Shown here in pieces: positions 45,323 through 57,897 of a DNA stretch of 64,000 nucleotides (position 1 is the stretch's first letter; the number at the start of each line of letters is the position of its first letter). The position numbers and the translations under genes are program-made. Location: assembly GCA_036971475.1 (NCBI GenBank), contig JBAIZL010000003.1:56298842-56362841 (forward strand). The letters are read 5' to 3'. A model generated the notes under the pieces. It did not search any database. It worked only from the letters and a program-made list of their open reading frames with translations, and was not told where the DNA came from. The stretch comes from Prosapia bicincta (taxonomy: Eukaryota; Arthropoda; Insecta; Hemiptera; Cercopidae).

Positions 45323-47360
45323 AATACCTTCAGTGAAGGCAACAGGGGAAGGATTGCAGCGTTACAGAGCCTTGTACTTAGAACAGGCTTGAACCGTTTA
45401 AACATTCTGCATTTAACTGACATTAGGCTTACAAGGGGAATACAAGCCGAAATTGCAAACAGACTAGACCAATAAAGAGCCACATAACTTTCCGGGACGG
45501 GGAAAAAAAGTATTTGATGCAGAAAAGAAGCAAGAATTAAATTATGAAACTGGATTGTTTTGAACATAAATAAACCTGTATGCAAGCACCTTTGTTTCCA
45601 CTTCCAATTTACCAAAAATCTATATTTTTGACCTAAATGCCCCATTAACCCACAGACAGCATGACTAAGCCAAGTCACATTTTTACATATTAGGCCTATA
45701 ATATACATATATATACAGAATCCTTGCTAATTTCATAAACAATGCTTACAGAAAGTTATTTAAAAGATCATATAGCCTAAAATTTACATTAGAAATATAC
45801 ACATTTAAAAAAGTTACATTTTATATAGTATTTAGGGAACTAAATTTAAAATAACAGGGTTTAAACGCAATTACCTAAATATAGAATAACTGGTAAAAAT
45901 GTCATTGTGATATCTTTAGCATTTTCTGAGATAATGGGACCAACATAACTGCCAAATAACATGTATTGTATAGGGAGGTACGTCTCCCCTAGAAATGTAT
46001 GTTTAAGTATAAATAAGACGGTTAGAATTAAAGGCCAATAACTGCAGAGTTATTGTAGGATGTTGCAGATTAAAATACAGGCCTAACCTAATTATTTGTA
46101 ACCCATTATAATAAGTAAAAGGAAATCCTTTCAAACGTTAAACACAACTTTACAATAGTTTTTTACAAATCTTTATTTAAAAATTCTTTAATTTGCAGAA
46201 TTTACAAACTAAGGAATCAATTAAAAGCAAATATCCTACATTCTGCACAGTTACCAAACTTTATTCATAACAATAAATTGTAACCAAATTAAAGTTATAA
46301 AAATATATAGCCTATACGGCCACGTTAATAAATATCTTACATTTTTGTTTAGCTGTTTAGGGTTAGGCCTACATGAGTTACTAATTAGTGTCTGTCATTA
46401 CTAAATTAAAACTTCGTTGTAAATACAAGAAACTTACATTCAGTTTTAAAGAATCTAAAGTTAAATTTATGCAGCAATTTAAACAAATAATGCAACATTA
46501 AATTTACTCACTTAAATATCAACAGTTCTGAATAATTCCCAGTTATACTACAACAAACATACATCGCACTCACGTTCGTTTACAATTATTTGTGAGTTGG
46601 AAAATATAACCTTAAATTATCACAACATTAGTGAATAAAACAGCTGATCCATTGTTGGCCAGATTAACTTCTAGAACAGTATGACGAGGAATTTGTTTGA
46701 AGATTTATGTGAAAACTGAAAGATACTCCACTCACTTTGAAGTGGTGGGAATTAGTTTAATCTACGAATTAAATACATCAATGTGGTTTTGGTTAAGTTA
46801 GGGGCAACTACAGCGATATAATGAATGAAATAATAATTCTGAAATCCATTTCCCTACTTACAAACAATATGAAGTTCTTTTAAAAAATCATTTAATGTAA
46901 TATATTACAAAACAAGAAATCATTTTGCAGAAACTCTCTGCTGCTATGCAGAGTTACCAAATTCTATTGAAGACAAGATTTATAAAAACAATAACGCCAA
47001 TAACTACGGGCTAAATAGTTTGTCACAGTTGTGCATAATACAAATAAAATCAGCAAACTTGCACATTCAAGGATGCAACCCTTAGGAAGGGCACCCTTCT
47101 CTTTACACGCGTATTTGGAGGGTTCCGGGGTGTCATAATTCTTAATTACTGTAATGTTTTGATATTATCCGCAGTAATTTGGTTTAGTTAGAATGTCTAA
47201 AAGCCGCAATAGTTTGTACTGAATAATAGTTAAATGTGTTGGTTCAAACCTAAAGTCTAAAAAATGTAGTCTAAGAATCACTTCCACTGAAGATGTTTAT
47301 AAACAAAAGAAGGAAGCAGTGTAAAGTTGTATAAAAGTAAAGAGACAGATAGCAACTTAC
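45323..47360. other. AT-rich non-coding stretch
   Basis: A minus-strand frame of 159 codons runs from 45708 into the 154-bp array but has no recognisable domain and is not called. Nothing else was recognised. Confidence 0.5.
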
Positions 47361-47464
47361 CCTAAAGCCTTGACAACTCATCCCTTGGAGTACCCGAAGG
47401 AAGATGGTGTGTTATCCAAGACGCAAAGTTCATCCCCACTATCTGCCGAGTTCTTGGGCTGGTT
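47361..47464 (-). CDS. Candidate exon (minus strand), unknown gene
   Basis: On the minus strand an AT-rich tract ending ACAG precedes position 47464, and GTAAGT follows position 47361, giving a 104-bp exon-like interval. In phase 0 it reads NQPKNSADSGDELCVLDNTP, then SSFGYSKG, then a TGA at the 29th codon, so it could be the last coding exon of a gene. No family recognised. A neighbouring exon was not found, so this may be chance. Confidence 0.25.
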
Positions 47465-48392
47465 CTGTAAAATATACAAGTTACTTTTATTGTTCTTAAT
47501 ATTGTCACCGTCTCCGGCATGAGGGAAGTTATATAGTTAGTAACATGACTTAGGCCTTCATGATAGTGTGCACCTTGCTATATGTGAAGCTTAGAATTAT
47601 TTAGTAATTTTCTTTGTCAGACTTAAAATGTGGGGTTATTTTGCTTTTGTTCCCTTAAATTCCTTCTATTAGTTCTCACTCTCCTTGTATGTATCGTGTT
47701 CAAATTTTCAATCGTTATTAAAATAATTTTTATTCATCCACTCAAGATTTGCCATATATGTTTACAATTTCGCAACTATGGTTAGTTAAATGTAGAACAA
47801 AATAAATAGGTGTAACAGGAGAAGAGGAAATTCAAGTAATATTAAAAAGTTAGCATGTAGGATCCTTACATTGACCATTGTGGGCTTCAGGATACATATG
47901 AACAAATAAAAAGAAAGTATTATTGCACAAATATAAAAACTTATGTACAAAGTTTGGTAAACCATTGGGATACTTTTAAAAACTAGGAACTAAAGGACAC
48001 CTCAGAGGTTAGAAATGAATTTAATGTCGAGACCACTTCAAGTAGTTCATGTAGATTGTATTACGTAGCTCCTCAGATATGTCTAAATATGTCGTGTTGC
48101 CGATGCGCAAGCGGGTACTTATGAGCCACGAGTTTCTCTTATATTTACTTCGGACTTAGTTCCCATGGTAACCTAACGCACCTGAAGGCTGTAAACAAAT
48201 TCACCTGTACTATTGCTTCTCGGGTGGATACATTCGGCGACTGCTATTTCTCGCGCTTGTCTTAAGTGTGGCCTTCAGCTTGGTGCTACCTCTACACTCT
48301 GGACCTTATCCAGGACACAATTACAGCCCGAAGAAGTCCTTGTTACAGGCGTGAATCTACATCTTCCACAGTTCCCAATGTATTTACATTGT
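47465..48392. other. Non-coding stretch with a GC-richer island
   Basis: At 48090-48390 base composition rises and CpG becomes more frequent (GATGCGCAAGCGGG, TTCGGCGACTGC). A 64-codon plus frame there has no recognised domain. It could be a promoter region or an old repeat, unresolved. Confidence 0.4.
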
Positions 48393-48752
48393 TTTAGTGT
48401 ATTTTAGGCGATGTTATGAAGTGATGGCAATAATCCATTCATAATACACACTGACTTACAATTATAAAATTTATCGATTCAAAATCGTTTCGAAGCCAAT
48501 GCCGTTATCATCCGTTGATGGCATCAGTTTGTAATAGTTATACCTCACACATGATGCCATTATAAAAGGAAGTTAATAAATTATTACTCGCGATTCAATG
48601 TGGATTATCAATAATTATAAGATAAATATAAGATTTAAAAGCGTACAAACACACTTTAACTAAACAGTTTTTTCAAACCCGCACAAATATTTAACATGGT
48701 TAAACTGGTTCTGCCACTTAGGTTAGAGTGACCTTGAAATCATATTTTTGGA
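48393..48752 (+). repeat. Dispersed repeat R1, copy a (partner 62563-63010)
   Basis: About 360 bp shared with 62563-63010 at roughly 90 percent, including AATCCATTCATAATACACAC and CGATTCAATGTGGATTATC. The 62.8-kb copy has an extra ~70 bp near its right end. In that copy the next sequence (R2) follows directly; here R2 is 2.5 kb away. Confidence 0.85.
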
Positions 48753-49189
48753 GTACGTATTACTTAATCGAACGGAAATTTGTACTAGAATCATCATTTA
48801 GCCCGCAATACTATTTACTCGCATTATTCTTGCGAAATATACCGGAAGACATAGATTTAGGTGACAACAGAGAGATATTGCTCTAGCCTTGGAGGTAGAG
48901 AAATTGGTTATTCTACGAATTAAATAATTTCTGCTTATTCTACTAATTGTCGTTATTGAGAAGTTATGGGAAATAATAAATAACAAATTTGGATTATTCT
49001 ACAGCCAATCGCAGTCAAATTGGAGTTGCACATCTGCAATCCTGTATGACCTTATTGGTTTAGTTTTATTAATAAGATAATAATTAATTTTATTATTGTC
49101 TTATAGTTTGAGGGTAGATGTGAGGTTTAGTATGAAGTTAATTAGCAGCTTAGCTAGTAAGAAGAATTCCCAAGGGTAACAAACAGTTT

Positions 49190-50135
49190 ACTCTAAATCT
49201 TACTACACATTAGTTTATTAACACAAACAGGCTAGTTTCGGCGACGATGTCACCTTCATCAGTGTTAGGCAACGTTTGTGGCCGATGTTTAAAAGTAAAA
49301 TGTCTACATATCTATGGTACTATATTATTTTGTCTGTATGTTTGTTGTTCTACAGAACGTATTGTTATTCGAAGAGCTTGGGGAATATTTCGCTAGGTAC
49401 CTGAGACGGAGAATCCCATTGGCAGGCCATCGTTATGCCTATAGAATTTGTGTTATGAGTTTGGTGAGTGTTATGATTTCTAGGGTGGGTTTTTGTGGAG
49501 TTTTTTTGTTGTCAGTAAGTTTTCTAGTGTTTGAAGTGTTTGTTTAATGGGTACGTTGCTGTTTAAGTTTTTTTATGACGAATGACGCTATGATGGAGTT
49601 GTTTGGTACATAGATGGCTTTAATTTTGTGGATCAGGCCAATGTCATTGTGTATGGATGTGTAGTTCTTAACGTTCGTGTGTATTTGGCTAGATTATGTA
49701 AAGGTGCTGCGTGTGGTTTGTTAATGCGGGATGTGTTTTGTTTGTAAGGTTTCTCTTGTTCTGGTTTCATGATTTCGGTGCATTTACTTGAGTGGTTTTT
49801 AATTTGTGTTTGATATTTTTTTATAGGGACTAAATGGAGTTCGGTTATGTTGTTTTTGTCATTAATTTGTTTACTTTGTTGTCAACGTCTTGTTTGCGCT
49901 TTATTACTATAGATCTGCCTTTATCTGTTAAAAATATTGAGGTCAGTTGGTCGTGATGTGTATAATGGATTTAAGGGATGTGTGTTTATTAGTTGTGTTT
50001 GTTATAGTGTTTAATATGTTTATGATGGACATTTAATATTCAATGTCTTGTCCAATGTATTCATGGCGGATGGATTCCGTGCTTTGTATTGCTGTTTCTG
50101 TGTCCAAACTTTTGTTTGTAATTGTATTTTTGGGG
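49190..50135 (-). mobile_element. Penelope-like element relic (RT part), minus strand
   Basis: Reading the minus strand from 50135 down, broken frames give LDTETAIQS, LTDKGRSIVIKRKQDVDNKV (the KG...V..YDNK-like N-terminal RT block), then after a gap TLEIITLTKLITQ and GLPMGFSVSGT near 49430, the GLPMGSP-type RT box of Penelope-like elements. A 3' tail with CACTGATGAAGG and GCCGAAAC lies at 49215-49265, typical of their terminal repeats. Multiple stops show it is dead; the section between the N-terminal block and the GLPMG box is largely lost. Confidence 0.7.
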
Positions 50136-50143
50136 TGAGAGCC

Positions 50144-50490
50144 TTATTCAAGTCATTTGTTTAAGTCTTAATTAGTTTATATTAAAGTCGATGTTTATGG
50201 AGATTATTGTGCGTAGGTAAAACCTGTGGTGGGTGTAAATGTGTTGTTTTGCGTCAGAGTTTTGTTTGTGTCTGTTGCTCTGTTGCTGTCTGTGTGTATG
50301 TGCTTTGGTGTATTGGACGGTTTCTCCGAGTACTAATTGCAAAGTATTAACGATTATGTTTATATAGGTCATTAAATAAAACCCATACAACAAACTTTAC
50401 GTGTAAATATTTGAGCATTTTAGGATATCAAATATTTTAAAAACTAAACAAATAAAACATATCTATATAATCAATCAAAAAATATAGTCG
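50144..50490 (+). repeat. Dispersed repeat R3, copy a (partner 51914-52275)
   Basis: About 350 bp in direct orientation with 51914-52275, sharing TTCAAGTCATTTGTTTAAGT, TTTGAGC.TTTTAGGATATC and ACTAAACAAATAAAACA. Roughly 80-85 percent similar by eye. Confidence 0.8.
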
Positions 50491-50814
50491 GGAAATTGGA
50501 AAAATAATATAAAATTAATTATTGTAAAAATATAACAATATTTTCGTGTAAAGATATTAATAATGTCTGATGTATGGTTGCCTGGTATCACGCGTTAAGG
50601 TTACATTATTGTTTCCATGGAAAGATTCATTGTTCCTGGAGTTTAGATTTGTCGCTAAAAAAAAGGCAATTTTATCTGGGTGTGTATCCAAATTATTATA
50701 TGTTTAATAATAGCATAAACCTGACATAAATGGAATTAATTTTTGCCAGACTTTGTACCAGGTTTCTTGGATTATTTTCATTTTGCTTGTTTCATCTTAT
50801 TATTTTCATCCTCA

Positions 50815-50945
50815 CAACTATTCATAAATTACAGCAAACATCAACTCACCTTCTCGCAGTTTAATGTGCGGGGAGGCTCCGGGGATCTCCTAGGGGTTTC
50901 CGGTGCGCTTTGGGGGGTGGGGCATCCTCTGCATGGCTCACCAAT
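50815..50945 (+). repeat. Dispersed repeat R4, copy a (partner 57779-57897)
   Basis: Starts CTATTCATAAATTACAGCAA and runs through a G-rich stretch to CATCCTCTGCATGGCTCACC. 57779-57897 has the same order with small insertions (CATAAGCAGCC) and a run of nine G. Confidence 0.6.
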
Positions 50946-51267
50946 AGTCTGCAAATGCAATAACAACAATAATTGTTTCCATCTATAACTTAGTATTACA
51001 CTATGTGAAGGTCACTTTTATGGTTAGTACCTAAAATAAAATTACTTATAAAGATAAACGTTTTTCTGTTTTCCATAAGATTTTATCGGATGTTGGTATT
51101 AAATGTTTTACTTTAGATTTTTTAATTACAAATTTTCCCGTTAATAAGCCTTGAATTATACAAAAGCAAGACATTAATATTTATTTCGTTTCCTAAATAT
51201 TACACACAAATAAATATAGCATGTAACACATTAGTAAGCATTTCCAATAACACTGTAGTGTTCTTCT

Positions 51268-51590
51268 CTGCTTTATATCTAAATACATAGTTTTAGGTTT
51301 GTGATTTTTTTCCCTAATTTTTACACACTTTTTTAAACAGGGGTTTTGGGAAATGTCCTACACTGCTGTTAAATACTTCTTTTCACACTAAATGGTTCTT
51401 CAAAACCAAATGTATTTTGTAACACAAACAATGTTATTCTTTTGCAGGTTTCCCCAAGGACCTATATCCCAAAGCTTTATGCTTAAGGCAGTCATAGCCA
51501 ATTACAACAACCTTTACACACACATTTAACCAATAGACCTATAGGTTAACAATTTAATAACAAATGTAACATATTTACATGCTGCGAATG
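51268..51590 (+). repeat. Dispersed repeat R2, copy a (partner 63014-63320)
   Basis: Shares with 63014-63320 TTTATATCTAA.ACATAGTTTTAGG, GGAAATGTCCTACACT and CAATCATAGCCAATTA-like words. Both copies are followed within ~70 bp by a TG-rich microsatellite. Confidence 0.85.
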
Positions 51591-51654
51591 TTTGCTGTAA
51601 CCAGAAAATAAAACCAGTTATAAACTAAATTTTCTCTTATCCCAAGTGGTTTGT

Positions 51655-51722
51655 TGTGCATGCGTGCGCGTGTGCGCGTGTGGGTGTGCGTGTGCGTGTG
51701 CGTATGCATGTGCGTGTGCTCA
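51655..51722 (+). repeat. TG/CG-rich microsatellite
   Basis: Alternating purine-pyrimidine run (GTGCGCGTGTGCGCGTGTG...). It follows repeat R2 as at 63362. Confidence 0.85.
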
Positions 51723-51913
51723 GAAAAAATGCAGTTTGATGGTTTAAAAGCCAAAATTTAATACATAGTAAAAAAAAATTTAATTAAAAATATATTCAAA
51801 TGAAATGTAACAATACTAAAGGAGTGTTAATTATAAAACAAATTGTTACGGTAAAGCCAAATCATTTTAAAAGATTTTAAAATTTAATCGCAAAGATCAA
51901 AGTCGAAGAATGA

Positions 51914-52275
51914 CTTATTCAAGTCATTTGTTTAAGTCTTAATTAGTTTACATTAAGTACGAAGTTCATAGTGTTTATTGTGCGTGGATAAAACTGGTTG
52001 TTGGTGTAAAAGTGTTATTGTAATGTGTTGAGAGTTATGTTTGTGTCTGATGCTCTGTTGCTGTCTTTGTGTATATTCTTTGGTGTATTGAACGATATAT
52101 TTGAATACTAATTGTATAATATCAACGATTATGTTCAACTATTGTTTTTATAGGTTATTAAGTAAAACCCATTTATCCAACTTTACATGTAATTATTTGA
52201 GCGTTTTAGGATATCAAATATTTAAAAAACTAAACAAATAAAACACATCTATAAAATCAATCAAAAACAAAACAC
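51914..52275 (+). repeat. Dispersed repeat R3, copy b
   Basis: Direct copy of 50144-50490, about 1.77 kb downstream. Its right end passes into a (TG)n(GA)n run at 52291-52330. Confidence 0.8.
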
Positions 52276-52290
52276 GCCCAATAAAAAAAA

Positions 52291-52330
52291 TGTGTGTGTG
52301 TGTGTACGTGAGAAAGAGAGAGAGAGGGGG
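52291..52330 (+). repeat. (TG)n-(GA)n microsatellite
   Basis: TGTGTGTGTGTGTG followed by GAGAAAGAGAGAGAGAGGGG. Confidence 0.85.
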
Positions 52331-53084
52331 ACAGCATTCAACTCAGTGCCATGTACCCAGTTTAAGCGCTCCATACAAACTCACAAATAATACAAACACG
52401 AAAGAAAATACCTTCCACGACAATGCGATCAATACTCGAAGATTTAAGAACGAACCATATTTCTACCAGTTGTTTAGTTTTACGAAATATTTACACAAAA
52501 TGTCATTATATTCGCTACACCTTCACCACAAAATGTAGGATTATTCATCACAACTGTGTAAAATTGCACACAACCTGTTTGAAATTATTGCGTAGATTGT
52601 AGTCATGGATGCCCGATATTTTCTAGAATGCACAATTTAAGCTTTGCCAAAATCTAAATCCATGAATTACAAATGGCAGCACCAGACTACAAAATTACTT
52701 TTGCGTACATACATAAGGTAAAAGCTTCAAGGGTTTAATAAACAGTAGAAATATAAAGTTTATAATTAATCTCGCCTGAGAAATGCATTATCTTCCCTAT
52801 AACATCATGATTGACTAAAATCTGGTTATAAAAGCACACAAAATTATACATACATGTTTCGGCAACACTACAAGTTGTCTTCTTTGTGCGATTATAACAT
52901 GACAAAGTTACTTGTGAAATGTGAATATTCCTTCCTATATGGTTATTGTAGAATACTTGCCTTAATAGAAAACAATAATGAAAACCCTCTAATTGCAGCA
53001 ATTATTATAAACTAATTACACATGTTCAACAAACTTTCAATTTAAAAACTTTCGGACAAAAGCTGTACACACTAAATTCTGATC
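52331..53084. other. AT-rich non-coding stretch
   Basis: No gene or repeat recognised. Confidence 0.5.
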
Positions 53085-53555
53085 GAGTAAGAAATGACAA
53101 AATAAACTTACTGGTCGAAGAAACACAGCTGACTCCCCGATTCCCTTGAAGTCCAAAGTCTAGATCGTGGCGATAAGAATTTGTTACTCTAGTTGGCTGA
53201 GGCCGCCTCGACATTCTTTCTTTAGTTTGTTTACTCTAGACATTACATTGAAGTGAATGTGGCAACATAGCTTGGTTGTATTATAAGCTAACAGTTCAAT
53301 TTATTGTCTTTTATGTCCATGATTGGGAAATCTCATCTGTAAATAAGTTTAATATATTGAATCTAGTTGCATTCGTGAAACTGAAATAATTCAACCATTA
53401 ATTATTCTACCAAAACCAACCAAAATTTGGTTCGGAATAGATTATATTAAAGAACATGTTGGAAAGACATCATTTTTATTGACATTTTAACAAAGTCTGG
53501 ATGAAATCGATTTTGAACAAAATAACTATTTATTACATTTTCTCCAATGCAGTCA
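53085..53555 (-). repeat. Dispersed block, inverted partner of 14170-14620
   Basis: The reverse complement aligns with 14170-14620 across the putative first exon and ~300 bp upstream. This copy keeps an ATG and a donor site (see 53112-53214). Confidence 0.75.
53112..53214 (-). CDS. Candidate first coding exon within a duplicated block
   Basis: The minus-strand ATG at 53214 opens MSRRPQPTRVTNSYRHDLDF and continues for 34 codons plus one base to GTAAGT at 53106-53111, a strong donor. Upstream sequence is conserved with the 14.4-kb copy (TAATGTCTAGAGTAAACAAA), which suggests a promoter or 5' leader was duplicated as well. No family recognised and no second exon found. It could be a genuine host exon, a transposon exon or chance. 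Confidence 0.3.
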
Positions 53556-54559
53556 CACATATTGCACTTTAAAATAAACTCAACGAAAAAAGTTTGTTTC
53601 CCTAGAATTATGATTAACTTTAAACTTTTTAGATTGTCCTGCCATTATTATGGTAATTGATAAAATTATAAATTTTCTGTAATTTAAACTTGACCAATCA
53701 GTTTCACTATTACGGGCAGAGGACGGCTTTGTGGCCGAAGCACTGACGACTACCTGGAGCATAATTGCTTAGGACGACCTAAAAAAGGGCTGCAAAGACT
53801 TCAGGTGAAAGGGTGGTAAGTATGGGAATGTCTGAGCACTGGTAGGATTTTCTGACCACATTTATTTGTCGGGGAAGAACTGATCAGGGACGGCTACATT
53901 CTTTCAAATGTTATCTAAATACAATTTTTATTTTTTTTAAAAGGAATAGCCTTAATAGCAGAACTTAAAAAAATTGTATATTATAAATTAAAAATGTCAC
54001 CTGGTCGTATTCGGGAATGGTCCATCCACCACGGGGAACCTTAGAGTACGCTGTAAGTGTTTTTTTTCTAAACAGGGGGTAGGAGCGCCGATGGCGGTGA
54101 ACCAGTCATCGTTATCTTTTTCCCGTGCATCATTTAATTCAAGACCTGTTTTATATTTTATTTAGTTTGGAAAACATAATAATAATATTTGAGAAGAATT
54201 AAACGTAGACAAAACGTAATGACCCTAATCAAATGAAATACCGTATTCATTTAAAAACGTAATATTTTTAAACATTTTTATACCATACACAAAATATAGT
54301 TGAAATGCATTAGTTAGGAATTAACCTATCCGTAAAGTAGATAAATCACGAGGAAGGTAAAAACAGAAGGAAACTAAACTGAGTAAAATCTTGTTTTGAA
54401 ATATTTATGTCCTTATTAAGTAGTTATCCCGGTACTTGAGAAAATAAAAATATTTAAATATTGCAAACTGTTGGTCAATACAATTATTCAAGGCTTTATA
54501 CCTAAGGTAAAGGCGTTGCAAGGTCTTCGTATTCATTTGAGATGTCTCCAACAGTAACG
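53556..54559. other. Non-coding stretch
   Basis: No gene called. A GC-richer patch at 53710-53890 and GTAAGT words at 53817 and 54053 were looked at; no coherent exon emerged. Confidence 0.45.
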
Positions 54560-55475
54560 CTCTCCTCATTAGACGTACCTGTGTCGTCGACTCCCAGGTT
54601 CACGATCACACAACAACGCCGACTCTCCCCCAGTAGAACTCTTCCATGTCTTTAGTGCGATGAAAAAACCTTCCCAGTCTCCTTCAAGACCCCTTTTCAC
54701 CAATTCCTTCAGTATTTCAATGCATATTTCTCCTTTGGTATTGTTCTGTCGCACAAAGTACTTTAGCTTACTCCAAGCCGGTTCTATAGCGTTCAAGTCA
54801 CACATGTAGGAGGTAAACGTATCACTTGATGTCCGGGTTTTGTAGCCAGTCAAGCATGTCCTTCTTGAGGCTTGACTTTGATGGAGGTTCATCCACTTCC
54901 TTGTTGTGGTAAGGAGCATTGTCCATTACCACGGTTTAGTTCAATGGGAAGTTGGGAATTACCTTTTCTTCAATCCACTTTGAAAAATGTGAGAAGTTTA
55001 TGTATCCGCGGCAATCTCCTGTGGATAAGTCAGCTCGGAAAACCAGTCCTGCCTCCTACAAAAACCCGTCTCAGAGCCTACATGAACAACTATTAAACGT
55101 TTTGAAGCTCTCTCTTCCAACCACTCTCCCATCATGGCTCTGCCAACATTTTTCAAAAGTCAGATTGCTATCTACCACTGTCTCGTCTAGATAAACTATC
55201 TCTCTTACTTTCGGCTTTTCCTCCCGTCTTGTAAAAAACGGAACCTCCAGTTCCCAATGTCTGGTCTTTCTATTAATATTTTCGTTTATTGTTGTACTTT
55301 TTCCACTTAAACCCCATCTCACTCAGGACTCTTAAGGATCTGTCACTCCATTCAAAATTTATTTTCTCTTTTAAAACTGTTAAAATAATTCCATCAGGCG
55401 GAACTGTGTTTTTGTCAAGGTAAAAGCCCTGTATTACGTCTAAAATTACACGGCGAAGGACCGAGTCCACTGCAC
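54560..55475 (-). pseudogene. Mariner/IS630-type DDE transposase relic
   Basis: Minus-strand fragments in order: about 55470-55275 (an N-terminal segment including SLRVLSEMGFKWKKYNNKRK), about 55240-55130 (VREIVYLDETVVDSNLTFEK, holding the first catalytic Asp in LDET), about 54930-54880 (MDNAPYHNKEVDEPPSK, second Asp) and about 54810-54740 (CDLNAIEPAWSKLKYFVRQN, with the terminal catalytic acid in the DLNxIEPAW box). This is the arrangement of the IS630-Tc1-mariner DDE superfamily. Several frame changes make it a pseudogene. Terminal inverted repeats were not identified. Confidence 0.75.
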
Positions 55476-57778
55476 AATTGCGCTGGTCGGATCGTTTACG
55501 TTTATTAGCTGGAGTTGTTAGTCTTAGTTACTGTTTTTATTTTATTTCCTGTTGCGCTTCATGGTAGGCACAGTACTGGGAGGCTCTTTCAGTGGCTTTT
55601 CTTAGAGGAGAGGAGGCTGGGGTTTATTTCCCAGCTTCCTGTTCGCACACTTTAATAACGTTTCTCTCCCTTCCCGTTCACTGCTGCCAATAGCCTTTCC
55701 ATTTTTAACTCAAAATGTACATTATAAATTGTACTGAACATCTTAACAAAATAGAAAAACTACCGAATCACAAAACTATCTACTTACTAAAATATAACTA
55801 TAAAACTACAGTCCCGTTAGGTTATGTGTAGGTCTGGAATACACCGACAGCGCATGCGCAGAACTGAGAACCAAGCGTGACTCATCTCTTCACCACGGCT
55901 CTTCTCGTGCGCGGGTGACAGTAACTACCCACTTCATAACGTCGTATATCCCTAGTATAAGCCCTGATGCTTTGTCCCAGCTGGCGAGCAGCTCCAGTGG
56001 TGCGTAAGCTTTCAAGGTCTGTGGGATAAAGGATTATAAAGCAGTCACAACCTAAATGGTCTACGAAATAGCAAACAAACGTAACCACTATCTTGAAACT
56101 TTCTTAATTCACATTTAATAAGGCATGCGTTCTTAGAATATGTGTATATAGGCTAACTTTCGAAGGTTTACGGGCCCAGACGTTGTCCAGGATGTTGTAA
56201 GGGAGCGTGAATCTGGAAACTGGAGTTGTGAGTATGGATGTGAAAGCTATTAATTCCATTAATTCATGTACAGATTTTAAATCTGTCATCAGGCTACACG
56301 GCGATGCATGTTAAATTTGTAAAACCAAAAACAGAGGTGAAAAATATAGATTTTCTTCTTTCGTTTTGCATTAAATAACCTCTTGTTGGATTAAAGATGT
56401 GCAGAGATATGGCTGGTTTAACAAAGGCTTGCATCGCCGAAACCTGTAAATTTAAAATCAAGTTGTATTTTTATCACAACACACGCGTATAATTTCTAAA
56501 CCATTCAAGATAACAAGCTTAAAATTGCATAAATCGTTTCTCATTCATTCCTCATTGTCTGATGTACATATAAACTTATTTTTAAATAAATAAGTACAAG
56601 AAAAAGTAAAGTTAAAAACTGTTTGCACCTTTATACAACTATAAAGATGAAACACTTTAAGAATCAAATTGTGTAAATTTAAGATTGATATCTTGGAACG
56701 GGTGATAAATGGGTGATAAATACCGCCAGACTACATTTTCAGGTTGCACTAGCAAGACTTTTTAAAACAGCCACAACTCTGCAAATATTTAGCGCAACCA
56801 AATTTTCCCTATACTCAATGAAACAGAAAGTCTATATTATTATTCAATGCCTTCAATTTTTAAATATATAATTAACAGTTTTTGAGTAATTGGATAAAGA
56901 AAACGAGTAACTTTCGACTTTGTACTGCATAAAGGATTCTTTATCTAATAGTTCAGAATAAATCCGCTTGATAGCAGTATCTGACGGTTCGTTGTAACAG
57001 TAATTTACTTTCACAAAAATGCAAATAACTTTAAAACTATTCAAAATTCTGAAAAACTATTAGCACCATGTTGTTCTCCGTTACATTCTGCAACTGTCTA
57101 TGTAGCCTATATTACAAAAAATCTGATTTCACCTCTGTTTTATTAGTTCGCTTTCCGTCATATCTGTCTGCCTGTCAGAGTAGAATTTTGCAATCGAGTT
57201 TAAACTAATTTTATCAATGAGCTGGAGACTTGGAATTTTAAATATAGGTCAGAATTAGATGACAATGCCATATTCACTAGGTTTCTTATCTCAAATCCAA
57301 TTTGGAAGATGAGCTAGAGACTTGGAAGTTTTCAAATATATGTGGGAACTAAATAATAACCTGATATTTCTTCTGTTAATGGTCCGCAAGATTCTTTGAA
57401 CAAATTAAATTTGATTTAGGAGCAACAGGCATGAAATTCTACTTACAGGCCAGGAATGGATGACAATGCCACATTTACTAGCATTAGGTTTGTGTAAACA
57501 CATTAGATTTGCTAGTGTGGACGTGTGTTACAGCAGAACTTGTGCACATGTACCTGTATGCGTGTGTAGGGTGTCCCGCGACAAGTTTAACGTATAATTG
57601 CATTTTCACGTGCGTTTGGTGATGGTGAAGCATATAGTAGTGTGCGGAGCGTGTGAGTGAGTGTTGTGACAATCGTTACAAAGGTTAAAGTGACGGCTAC
57701 TCAATGAGAAGAAACTTAGTGACTTTCTGTCTTTTCATTGGAGGCCTTTACACAGCAGAACACAATGCTACCAAACAC
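55476..57778. other. Non-coding stretch
   Basis: No gene called. A GC-richer patch (55850-56010) includes GCATGCGCAG and CGTGCGCGGGTGAC. Two loosely similar ~90-bp segments, GAGCTGGAGACTTGGAA at 57218 and GAGCTAGAGACTTGGAA at 57310, suggest a decayed duplication. Confidence 0.4.
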
Positions 57779-57897
57779 ACAACTATTCATACATTACAGC
57801 AAACATAAGCAGCCCATCAACTCGCCTTAGCGCAGGGCACGATGCGGGGGGGGGATTTCCCAAGTCGTCCTCTGCTTGCCTCACCACCACTTGCAGT
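57779..57897 (+). repeat. Dispersed repeat R4, copy b
   Basis: Related to 50815-50945: CTATTCATACATTACAGCAA, a G-rich core and GTCCTCTGCTTGCCTCACC. Confidence 0.6.

Noticed and set aside
45229..45708. 159-codon minus-strand frame
   Set aside because: Its 3' third is tandem-array DNA and the remainder lacks any recognisable domain or splice or promoter signal.
48213..48407. 64-codon frame in the GC-richer island
   Set aside because: Starts without an ATG (TTG), has no domain and overlaps repeat R1.
49314..49547. 77-codon plus-strand frame
   Set aside because: It is the reverse complement of the Penelope-like RT relic, whose minus-strand reading has recognisable motifs.
53700..54130. Possible exons around GTAAGT words at 53817 and 54053
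   Set aside because: No frame could be followed on either side with acceptable acceptor sites.
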